Origin: Pseudomonas fluorescens
Lineage (GTDB): Bacteria; Pseudomonadota; Gammaproteobacteria; Pseudomonadales; Pseudomonadaceae
Direction of reading: 5' to 3'
Assembly (NCBI RefSeq): GCF_902497775.2
Contig: NZ_OZ024668.1
Span: 1,759,826 to 1,823,825 of the forward strand
DNA length: 64,000 nt
Positions 55,227 through 62,330 of the stretch are shown in pieces. The notes under the pieces were generated by a model. The model was not told the DNA's origin. It did not search any database and saw only the letters and a program-made list of their open reading frames with translations. The translations under genes and the position numbers were made by a program. Within the stretch, counting starts at the first letter, position 1. The number at the start of each line of letters is the position of its first letter.

Positions 55227-55778
55227 TCAGGCGTGCGCATGGCTTGCCTGCGTAGCAGGCTGTACCAGCAGCCGCACATCGCGCCAGCGGCCCCAGACGT
55301 AAAACCGCCCGATGCTGGTGTCCAGGCGATCTATGGCAAAGCCCATCAGCTTCGCGTCCAGCGCCAACGAGCCGCAGATGCGCCGCTCCAGTCGTTCGGG
55401 CCGGGCGCTGAGGAGCCGGCGATGAAACACCAGCAGTTCGCCGTCGCGGCTTTGCACCAGCAGGCGATGGCCACGCCCGGCAACCGTCAAGATGAACTGG
55501 ATGGCGGTGTCGAGCAGAAACCACAGCAGCAGCGGTGAAACGATTTCCACCAGGGTTCGCTCGATGCCGTAGCGGCCACGCGCTTCGAAAAGCTCGTAGA
55601 TGATGATTTCGTTGATCACCTGCGAGGTCATGAAGCTTGCGAACAGCAGCCAGCCAGGGTGGATCTTGCGAAAGGCCCAGACATAGGCTTGCACCGGCTG
55701 CCCCAACAACTGTTCAAGTTCCCCCAGGGTGGCGCGGCGTTCCCGGGTCAAAGGCAGTTGCGCCGACCGCGCGTTCAC
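55227..55778 (-). CDS. Uncharacterised membrane-associated protein
   Basis: A 183-residue protein that I do not recognise. Two hydrophobic segments (about 41-62, HPGWLLFASFMTSQVINEII, and 80-98, VEIVSPLLLWFLLDTAIQFI) follow a polar N-terminus; the C-terminal half is beta-rich and basic. It may be an inner-membrane accessory protein. It starts at GTG 55778, overlapping the preceding gene by 4 bases, and is therefore the last gene of the three-gene operon 57954-55227. Confidence 0.7.
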   Translation of the reverse strand: MNARSAQLPLTRERRATLGELEQLLGQPVQAYVWAFRKIHPGWLLFASFMTSQVINEIIIYELFEARGRYGIERTLVEIVSPLLLWFLLDTAIQFILTVAGRGHRLLVQSRDGELLVFHRRLLSARPERLERRICGSLALDAKLMGFAIDRLDTSIGRFYVWGRWRDVRLLVQPATQASHAHA

Positions 55779-56983
55779 AGTACCGCCTCGCGCAGGGTGA
55801 TGACCGGTTGGCTGCTGTCAGCGGCCTTGATGAAGGGGTGCAGCAGGGTGAAGAACTGGTCGGCGTCAATACCGGCCTCGGGGGCAAACGCCCCTTTGCG
55901 GCTGATTTGCCCCCGGCCCAGCATCAGCAAGGCAACCGCTGTCGGTATGCAGGTGTTGGGCCCCATCCCGCCGGGGATTTCGCCGTTGAGCCAGGCGCTG
56001 CAGACATGGCGCCGACCCTGGCGCAGGCCTTCGGCGATAGCTGACATTTCTGCTGGAATGTAGCGCCGGCCAAACAGGCTTTCTTTTACCGAACCCACCA
56101 GCAGGGACATGGATTCAGCCAGGCTCAAGCCCGAAAGGTCGTTGTTCAGCGCGACTTTGCGTAATTGCGAGGCTGCTTGGCTGACACTGTGGCCGCGCTT
56201 GTCGACACGGGCCTGAATCAGTTTCAGCAGGCTGAGCAGGCTGTTGGACAACACCATTGCATTGGTGCATTCACGGATCGAGGCGAAGGTGCTCGGCAAG
56301 GTCACAGGTTCCGGATGCCCCACCGTATGGGCGCGCACTGCGCCGACGCCGGGCACCATCAGGTCGATTTCGGTCAACGGCAGGCCGCTGGCGATGCGTC
56401 CACCGCGAAACACCGGAATGTTGCCGGTCAGTTGTTCGACCCAGTGATCGAGTGCCGCACCCATGTCAGTATCGTGACTGGCGGCTTCCTTGGCGCGCGA
56501 AGCGCTGCCCCAGGTGGTGACCACTCGATGCGGGGCGTCGACCTGGCGGATGGCCTTGCTGGCCAGCAGGTTTGCCACGCCGGGGCTGGCGCCCATGCCG
56601 ACGATGGCGGTGATATTGGCGGCTTGGGCACGCGCATCGAGGTCGAGCATTGCCAGGGTGGGTTCGGGGTCATCGCAGATGTCGATGTAGTGACAGCCTG
56701 CATCGATGGCACATTGCAACACCGTAGTACCAAACAGGTAGTAAGGCCCGATGGTTGACACCACGACATCGTAATCACGCAAGACCCGGGTGAGGGCTTC
56801 GGGATTGCGCGCATCGACCTGCAGTACATCGACATCCGCCCGTCCCAGGCTGGTCACGTAGCGCCGCGCCTCTTCGCCGTCACGGTCGGCTACCGTCAGC
56901 CAGGAAAAGGCGCCGAGCTTGATCGCCGTGTCGACAAAGTGCCGGCCCATATGGCCACAGCCTCCCAGTGCAATTACCTTCAT
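55775..56983 (-). CDS. Saccharopine dehydrogenase-type NAD(P)-binding oxidoreductase
   Basis: A 402-residue protein with an N-terminal Rossmann fold (VIALGGCGHMGRHFVDTAIK; G-x-G-x-x-G at residues 7-12, then VADRD) and the GCHYIDICDDPEPTLAM segment found in saccharopine-dehydrogenase-like carboxynorspermidine and homospermidine enzymes. GMGASPGVANLLA follows. The substrate here is unlikely to be saccharopine; in this cluster it could act on a ketone or hydroxy intermediate. It overlaps both neighbours by 4 bases. Confidence 0.82.
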   Translation of the reverse strand: MKVIALGGCGHMGRHFVDTAIKLGAFSWLTVADRDGEEARRYVTSLGRADVDVLQVDARNPEALTRVLRDYDVVVSTIGPYYLFGTTVLQCAIDAGCHYIDICDDPEPTLAMLDLDARAQAANITAIVGMGASPGVANLLASKAIRQVDAPHRVVTTWGSASRAKEAASHDTDMGAALDHWVEQLTGNIPVFRGGRIASGLPLTEIDLMVPGVGAVRAHTVGHPEPVTLPSTFASIRECTNAMVLSNSLLSLLKLIQARVDKRGHSVSQAASQLRKVALNNDLSGLSLAESMSLLVGSVKESLFGRRYIPAEMSAIAEGLRQGRRHVCSAWLNGEIPGGMGPNTCIPTAVALLMLGRGQISRKGAFAPEAGIDADQFFTLLHPFIKAADSSQPVITLREAVL

Positions 56984-57954
56984 GGTCGTGTTCCTGTTTG
57001 TTGGTTTATTGGTTGCAGGTCAGGGGCTGTACGCAAATCGACGCAGGGCAGGCGTGCACGGGAGGCCTGGCGAAAATGCCTGAGCAGGCGCTGAGCCAGC
57101 GCCGGCAACAGTTCCGGTGGCAGGTCGTGCCCCATACCGGCAATGCTTTCGAATTGCGCGCCGGGTATGTGCTCGGCGGTGCTGCGCCCGGCTTCGAACG
57201 GTATCAGCGGGTCTTCCAGGCCATGCAGTACCAGGCTGGGGCTGGTGATCTGCGCCAGCAAGGGCACACGCGATCCCGACGCCAGGATCGCGGCGAACTG
57301 TCGCTCGATACCGCCGGCGGCTGGCGCGTTGCGCCTGAGGTCATCTTCAACCCGGGCGCGTAGTGTTTCGCGAGCTGTCGGGTGCGCGGGGCTGGCGATC
57401 AGTTCCCAGAGTTGGACGTTGTAGTCGACTTCGCGCTGCAACGAGGGGGTGCGGGGAGGGTTGAGCATCAGCCTGAGCACATCGGCGCGGGCCTTGGGCA
57501 AGCGCCTGTCGCCGGAACTGGACATGATCGAGGTCAGTGACCGTACGGCGCACGGAAAGCGGGCGGCGACAAGCTGCGCAATCATGCCCCCCATCGACGC
57601 CCCGACCAGATGCACCGGGCCGAGTTTGAGGCTGTCGATCAAGCCCAGCGTGTCGTGGGCCATTTCCTCCAGCGTATAGGGCGGGCAACTGCCCAGGCCA
57701 AGCTGAGCGCACAGGTAATGCCGGGTCAGGTGCGCTTTGCCCTGCATGCGGCTGGACTTGCCAATGTCGCGGTTATCGAAGCGAATCACGCGAAATCCGC
57801 CCTGAACAAGGCTGCGGACCAGCGCGTAGGGCCATCCCGTCAGTTGCTGGCCAAGGCCGTGAATCAGCAGTACGGGCGGGGCGTGTTCAGGCCCCAGCGT
57901 TTCATAGGCAAGGGTGGCGCGACCGACGCGGGCAAATCTCAGATCAGGGCTCAA
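56980..57954 (-). CDS. Alpha/beta hydrolase
   Basis: A 324-residue alpha/beta-fold hydrolase. The oxyanion region HGLGQQLTGW lies near residue 32, the nucleophile elbow is GASMGG (118-123, Ser120), an acidic residue lies in LHGLEDPLIPFEAG and the catalytic histidine in GMGHDLPPEL. It is probably an esterase or lactonase acting on the product of the monooxygenase. It starts at TTG 57954, supported by GGAG 9 bases upstream. It leads a three-gene operon preceded by a copy of the TetR palindrome. Confidence 0.85.
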   Translation of the reverse strand: MSPDLRFARVGRATLAYETLGPEHAPPVLLIHGLGQQLTGWPYALVRSLVQGGFRVIRFDNRDIGKSSRMQGKAHLTRHYLCAQLGLGSCPPYTLEEMAHDTLGLIDSLKLGPVHLVGASMGGMIAQLVAARFPCAVRSLTSIMSSSGDRRLPKARADVLRLMLNPPRTPSLQREVDYNVQLWELIASPAHPTARETLRARVEDDLRRNAPAAGGIERQFAAILASGSRVPLLAQITSPSLVLHGLEDPLIPFEAGRSTAEHIPGAQFESIAGMGHDLPPELLPALAQRLLRHFRQASRARLPCVDLRTAPDLQPINQQTGTRP

Positions 57955-58000
57955 GGGCGTTCTCCGTTGTACAGGGGCAAAACGGCGTAACGGAAAAGAT

Positions 58001-58016
58001 CATAACGGTTATTATG
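58001..58016. promoter_or_regulatory. Second copy of the TetR-type operator
   Basis: CATAACGGTTATTATG is an imperfect 6-4-6 dyad 47 bases upstream of the alpha/beta hydrolase start, matching the 54517-54532 palindrome at 12 of 16 positions, including both outer CAT/ATG ends and the central GTTAT. Confidence 0.55.
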
Positions 58017-58096
58017 TTTTTCGCAAGCGGCGCAGACCTGCCACGTGGCATGGCACGTCTGCGTTCAGGGGCGCAACAGAAGGTGGGCAGGCTTGC

Positions 58097-59191
58097 CTAG
58101 AGGGGATGGGTCCACTTTTCGACCGCTAAAGCGTCGGCGATTTTTCTGCCGTAATTGGCTGCGCTGATGTCTTCTTCGTTGCACAAGACCGCAATGGTGG
58201 TCTGCGCATCCGGGAAGTACATGAATTGCGTCGCATAGCCGGCCCAGCCGCCCGAGTGTTCGACCAGGCGCGTGCCTTTGTACAGTTTGGGCGACAGACC
58301 CATGGCGTAATCCTCATGGTCTTTTGCCACCCGCGGTCCGCTTCTGGACATCACCGCCAGCAGGTCGGGGCCTCCCACTTTACCGCTGTGCAGGTTGGCT
58401 CCCCATTTCATCAGGTCGCGTACGGTGGAATGCACCTGGCCATCGCCGGTCACCTCCCACGGGCTCTCGTACAACTTGACCGGGCCCCAAAACGGGCGCG
58501 TATAGCCACGCACCACGGCGAAATCCAGCGGGTACTTGTCGACGATCCGGGTATGGTTCATCTGCAGCGGTTTGAAGATTGCCTGCTGGGAAAACAACCG
58601 AATGCTCTTGCCGCTGACGCGCTCGACCACCAGCGAGAGCATGAAGTACCCGCTGTTGCTGTAGGAGAACTGTGTGCCGGGGGCAAATTCCGCCTGCTTC
58701 TGGGCTGCCAGCAAGGCGAGTGCCTGGGCCTCGGTCAATGGCTGGGTATCGGTGATGCCTTGCGCCTGGGCTGCCTCCTCGTAGCTGGGCAGGCCACCGG
58801 TGTGGTGCAGCAGATGGCGCAGGGTCACCGGGTCGGCGTAACGGCCAAGCTCCGGCACGTAGCGGCGGATGGAGTCATCCAGCGACAACTTGCCCTCGCG
58901 GGCCAGCAAGTAAATGGCGAAGGCCGTGAATTGCTTGGACACCGAGGCGAGGTTGAACACCGAGTCGGCATTCAAAGGGCTCTGCTTCTCGATGTCGGCA
59001 TAGCCGGTAGCGCCTTCAAGCACAAAGGCCTGTTGTTTTTCCACACTGAAGACACAGCCGGGGCCAGCCTTTGCCGAAAGACTCTTGAAGATATGACTCA
59101 TGTCATTTTTGACTTGGGCAGGTGTGGTCTGCAGTACCTCGTTGAAATAATCGGCGGCCGGGGTACTCAGATACTGCCAACTGACATCCAT
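58097..59191 (-). CDS. Serine hydrolase of the class C beta-lactamase fold (esterase-like)
   Basis: A 364-residue protein with the penicillin-binding/AmpC fold: S83-V-S-K86 (nucleophile Ser83), Y177-S-N179 and, in place of KTG, H312-S-G-G. The HSGG form is usual in esterases (EstB type) and D-aminopeptidases, not in true beta-lactamases. No signal peptide is seen, so it is probably cytoplasmic. The ATG at 59191 has GGGAG upstream. It stands 142 bases upstream of the alpha/beta hydrolase operon in the same direction and may hydrolyse esters made by the monooxygenase. Confidence 0.83.
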   Translation of the reverse strand: MDVSWQYLSTPAADYFNEVLQTTPAQVKNDMSHIFKSLSAKAGPGCVFSVEKQQAFVLEGATGYADIEKQSPLNADSVFNLASVSKQFTAFAIYLLAREGKLSLDDSIRRYVPELGRYADPVTLRHLLHHTGGLPSYEEAAQAQGITDTQPLTEAQALALLAAQKQAEFAPGTQFSYSNSGYFMLSLVVERVSGKSIRLFSQQAIFKPLQMNHTRIVDKYPLDFAVVRGYTRPFWGPVKLYESPWEVTGDGQVHSTVRDLMKWGANLHSGKVGGPDLLAVMSRSGPRVAKDHEDYAMGLSPKLYKGTRLVEHSGGWAGYATQFMYFPDAQTTIAVLCNEEDISAANYGRKIADALAVEKWTHPL

Positions 59192-59303
59192 GGTGTTTCT
59201 CCCTCGTGGTTGATCAAGCGGGTCTCATCATAAGAACCAGGCTGATGATTAACTTGAGGGCATTTGTGAAGAAGTGCGCGGGACGTTTAACAGGTTTCTC
59301 TGT

Positions 59304-59963
59304 TCAGACCTGGCCGCCCAGGTTGTTGAGAAAGTCACCGAAGCCGCCGCGCACCCGGCAGTCGCGGCGGCTGCTGGTGGACACGCTGTTGCGAGCAGTC
59401 CAGACGATGTGCGCGCCGCTTCGCTGCAGGTCGTTGACCAGTTGCACGTCCTCGTGCAGCGCCAGTGCCTTGAAGCCGCCGACCTTTTCATAGGCGCGGG
59501 CGCAGATGCCGAGGTTGGCGCCGTGAACATGCCGGTGGCCTTCGCGGGCCTGGTAGTGGGCCAGGTAGCGTTCGCGCAGCGCCGCACCCTGATGCGCCTG
59601 CCAGCTCTGGACATGCACGGTGCCGCACACCGCGTCGGCGGCAAAGGCCAGTTGGCACAACAGCCAGTCGGCCGGCACGCAGCTGTCGGCATCGGTAAAC
59701 GCCAACCAGCGTGCGCCACGCTCGAGCATCAGCGCCGCACCGGCGTGGCGGGCGTGGCCAACGTTGCGTGCCTGCACCTTGAGCACCTTCACGCCATGGA
59801 CACGGGCGATGGCTTCACTGCCATCGCTGCAGCTATCCAGCACCACTACCGTCTGCACCTCTTCGCCCACTGCCGCCAGCGTCTTTGCGGCGCGGCCGAG
59901 GGCGTGCAGGCAGCGGCCGAGCAGGTGTTCTTCGTTATGCGCGGGGACAATCACGGCAATCAT
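59304..59963 (-). CDS. Family 2 glycosyltransferase
   Basis: A 219-residue GT-A glycosyltransferase. It begins MIAVIVPAHNEEHLLGRCLH, and contains VVVLDSCSDGS and the nucleotide-sugar/metal-binding FTDADSCVPADW (DAD, near residues 92-94). The acceptor-site acidic motif is HEDVQLVNDL. The ATG at 59963 overlaps the stop of the methyltransferase gene by 4 bases. It is the last of the five-gene chain starting with ligD. The product is unknown, but a small glycosylated or deacetylated sugar compound is plausible. Confidence 0.87.
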   Translation of the reverse strand: MIAVIVPAHNEEHLLGRCLHALGRAAKTLAAVGEEVQTVVVLDSCSDGSEAIARVHGVKVLKVQARNVGHARHAGAALMLERGARWLAFTDADSCVPADWLLCQLAFAADAVCGTVHVQSWQAHQGAALRERYLAHYQAREGHRHVHGANLGICARAYEKVGGFKALALHEDVQLVNDLQRSGAHIVWTARNSVSTSSRRDCRVRGGFGDFLNNLGGQV

Positions 59964-60559
59964 AGGCAAGGCTCGTCAAGGTCAATGGCACAGGGCTGCA
60001 TGCACCAGTACTCAAGGAGGAAGTCGGCCTCTTCATGGCGCAGGCTGCGGTATAGCGGCAAGCGTTCGGCCAGCAGTTCATGGACCTGATGGCCGGTTTG
60101 CGGGCAGCCGTCGATCGGGTGCAGCCAGTGGCATAGCAGCAGGGCGCCGTCGCAGGTGAGGCTGGCGGCTGCGCGCTCCAGCACTTCCAGCCAGTGGCTG
60201 GGGTCCAGGTAGTAGCCGATCTCGCTGAGCACGATCAGCTCGAACTCGCCTGCCGGCCAATCGCCCGGCAGGCAGCCTTGCTCGACCCGGGCGTTGTGCC
60301 AGGGCCGCAGGCGTTCACCGGCCAACTGCACGGCAGTGGCGTTGAGGTCCTGGCACAGCAGGCTTTCGCAGCGTTCGGCGAGGGCGGCGCTGAGCTCGCC
60401 ATTGGCGCAGGCCGGCTCGAACACCCGGTTGTAGTATTGGCGTGGCAGGCTGGCCAGCAGCAGCTCGCGCTTGCGCTTCTCGTACCAACGGGTGCGAAAG
60501 GCCCAGGGGTCGTCGCTCTGCTCGAACAGTCGCTCGAAATAGCTTGCCGATACGTTCAT
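59960..60559 (-). CDS. SAM-dependent methyltransferase (NodS-like)
   Basis: A 199-residue class I methyltransferase resembling NodS, the N-methyltransferase of nodulation-factor synthesis: SYFERLFEQSDDPWAFRTRW near the start, the SAM-binding motif VFEPACANGELSAALA (about 46-61), and LIVLSEIGYYLDP (motif IV). NodS acts on deacetylated amino sugars, which agrees with the PIG-L deacetylase gene directly upstream. Both ends overlap neighbours by 4 bases. Confidence 0.87.
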   Translation of the reverse strand: MNVSASYFERLFEQSDDPWAFRTRWYEKRKRELLLASLPRQYYNRVFEPACANGELSAALAERCESLLCQDLNATAVQLAGERLRPWHNARVEQGCLPGDWPAGEFELIVLSEIGYYLDPSHWLEVLERAAASLTCDGALLLCHWLHPIDGCPQTGHQVHELLAERLPLYRSLRHEEADFLLEYWCMQPCAIDLDEPCL

Positions 60560-61320
60560 GTGAACACCAGTTCGAAAGGTTGCAGCAGACGTGCCAGGGC
60601 CTCGCGGTCCAGCACCGGCGGGGTCTGTTCGTCGGCCTGCAACTGGCTGGTATGGGCAGCGACGGCCTGCTGCTTGAGGGCCAGCACTGCGCGGTCGAGA
60701 AACAGCTTGTGGGCGCGCTGCCAGGGCAGCCGCGGATCGTTCGGCCGGGCCCAGTGCCAGGCCCAGATCGGCACTTCGATCAAGCGCGCGCCGACGGTTT
60801 CGCAGGCTCGGGCACAGGCGCGGCCCACCGCTTCATGGTCGCAATGGCCGTCCAGGCGCCAGGTGGTCAGCACCCGGTCGCTGGTGCGCAATAGCTGCAC
60901 CAGGCGTTCGGCCAGCCAGCGTTCATGGTTGGCCACGGCGCTGTCGGCCAGGCCCAGGCGCAGCCAGGTCAGTTGAGTCAGGTCGAGCCCGAGGCGGCGC
61001 AGGGCATCGGCGCTTTCTCGTGGGCGTTGCTGGCGCAGGCGTTCGCTGGTCCAGTGGCGTGAATCAGGGTGGCTGGCCTCACCGTCGCTGACCGAAATCA
61101 GCAGCAGTTCCTGCTCGCGGCCGCGCATGCCGGCCAGCACCCCGCCGCAGCCAAGCACCTCGTCATCCGGGTGCGGGGCGACCACCACCAGGCGGCTGCC
61201 AAGCGGCACCAATTGCTCATGGGTGATGGCCGGCACCGCCTGCAGGGTCGCCGACGATTGCCAGTGCGCCAGCGGCGTGCCCGTTGCCTGGATCGGGTTT
61301 TGCGGTTGCTGCAGGGTCAT
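60556..61320 (-). CDS. PIG-L family N-acetylglucosamine deacetylase-like protein
   Basis: A 254-residue LmbE/PIG-L metal-dependent deacetylase. The zinc/catalytic motif VVAPHPDDEVLGCGG (His50, Asp52-Asp53) and the second metal site DGHCDHEAVG (159-162 HCDH) are intact. Relatives deacetylate GlcNAc-linked substrates (GlcNAc-PI, mycothiol and bacillithiol precursors). The protein is cytoplasmic, and both ends overlap neighbours by 4 bases. With the NodS-like methyltransferase and the glycosyltransferase it suggests modification of an N-acetylated sugar. Confidence 0.9.
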   Translation of the reverse strand: MTLQQPQNPIQATGTPLAHWQSSATLQAVPAITHEQLVPLGSRLVVVAPHPDDEVLGCGGVLAGMRGREQELLLISVSDGEASHPDSRHWTSERLRQQRPRESADALRRLGLDLTQLTWLRLGLADSAVANHERWLAERLVQLLRTSDRVLTTWRLDGHCDHEAVGRACARACETVGARLIEVPIWAWHWARPNDPRLPWQRAHKLFLDRAVLALKQQAVAAHTSQLQADEQTPPVLDREALARLLQPFELVFT

Positions 61321-62330
61321 AGCCGCCAGCCTCCCTCGGGGGTTGCACTCAATTGTCGGCCCAGTTCGGCCAGGTCGCGTTCGGCATGGCTCTGGCGCAG
61401 GAACACCGGCAGGTCGGCGCTGAGCCGGGCGAAATGACTGTCGCGGCAGAACGGTGTTGCGCCCAAAGCCCGGCCGACATGATCGAGCACGCTGAGCGCG
61501 GCGCTTTCGACTTGCGCGCGCAGGCGCCGGACGGCCAGCTCGGCGTCGCTGCCGGGGTGGCCGTCGATCCAGCTGGCGGTTTCGTGCAGGGCTGCCCGGG
61601 CGCCAGCCAGTGCGGCGTCCACCGCACCCAGGTGGGCCTGGGCGTGGGGCTCTTCACGGCTGCGGCAGTGTTCGAGCAAGAAGTTGCCCAGGCTGTGCGC
61701 CGCGCCATACCAGCAGGCGGCAATGCCAGCGCCGCCATGCCAGAAGCCCGGGCGGTTGAGGTACTGGCCGCTGCTACCGGCCAGTTGCGCCGGACAGTCG
61801 TTGAACTCGACATCGACGCTGGCGGTGACGGCCATGCCGACGGCCTGCCAGCCCTCGTTGAAGATGCGCAAAGCCGGTTGATTCAATGTCACTGCCACCA
61901 GTTGCGGGCGCTCCTGTTCGTCCCAGGCGGTGACCAGCGCCCGGTCGATCTGCAGGGCGCCGGAACACCAGGCCTTGCGCCCTTGCAGGTGCACGTCGTT
62001 GCCGTTGCGCCTGACGATGCGTACCCGCGCGTTCGGCGGCTCGGCGGCCCATACTCCCCAGCTGCCTGCCGGTTCCAGATGGCTGGCGCCGCACTCATGG
62101 ATGATCGCCAGGGCATCGGTATGGCCTTCGAACAGTTTGGCCAGGGCCAGGTCGGCCCCGGCGACCTCAGCCAGCATCTGCCAGCGCTGCAGGGTGCGGC
62201 CATGGCCGGGCAGGGGCAGTTGGTCGAGGCCGCTTTCCCGGCATTGTTCCAGGCAGCGTTGCAGCTGACGGTCGAGGTTCAACGCCAGGGGCCGCTGGGC
62301 GAAGGCCTGGAGCAGTTTCAGGGCGCTCAT
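61317..62330 (-). CDS. Acyl-CoA dehydrogenase-like protein
   Basis: A 337-residue flavoprotein-like member of the acyl-CoA dehydrogenase superfamily. An all-helical N-terminal domain (LALAKLFEGHTDALAIIHEC), the beta-barrel segment (GSWGVWAAEP, LQGRKAWCSGALQID) and the C-terminal helical bundle are recognisable. It is shorter than true acyl-CoA dehydrogenases (about 380) and I cannot see the catalytic glutamate context, so it may act on a carrier-bound or non-CoA substrate. Its ATG overlaps the ligD stop by 4 bases, and its own stop overlaps the PIG-L gene. Confidence 0.82.
   Translation of the reverse strand: MSALKLLQAFAQRPLALNLDRQLQRCLEQCRESGLDQLPLPGHGRTLQRWQMLAEVAGADLALAKLFEGHTDALAIIHECGASHLEPAGSWGVWAAEPPNARVRIVRRNGNDVHLQGRKAWCSGALQIDRALVTAWDEQERPQLVAVTLNQPALRIFNEGWQAVGMAVTASVDVEFNDCPAQLAGSSGQYLNRPGFWHGGAGIAACWYGAAHSLGNFLLEHCRSREEPHAQAHLGAVDAALAGARAALHETASWIDGHPGSDAELAVRRLRAQVESAALSVLDHVGRALGATPFCRDSHFARLSADLPVFLRQSHAERDLAELGRQLSATPEGGWRL

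Noticed and set aside
59191..59260. Third TetR-type operator upstream of the serine hydrolase gene (CATCAT near 59226 and ATGAT further on)
   Set aside because: The half-sites are separated by about 13 bases rather than 4, so the spacing does not match the two proposed operators.
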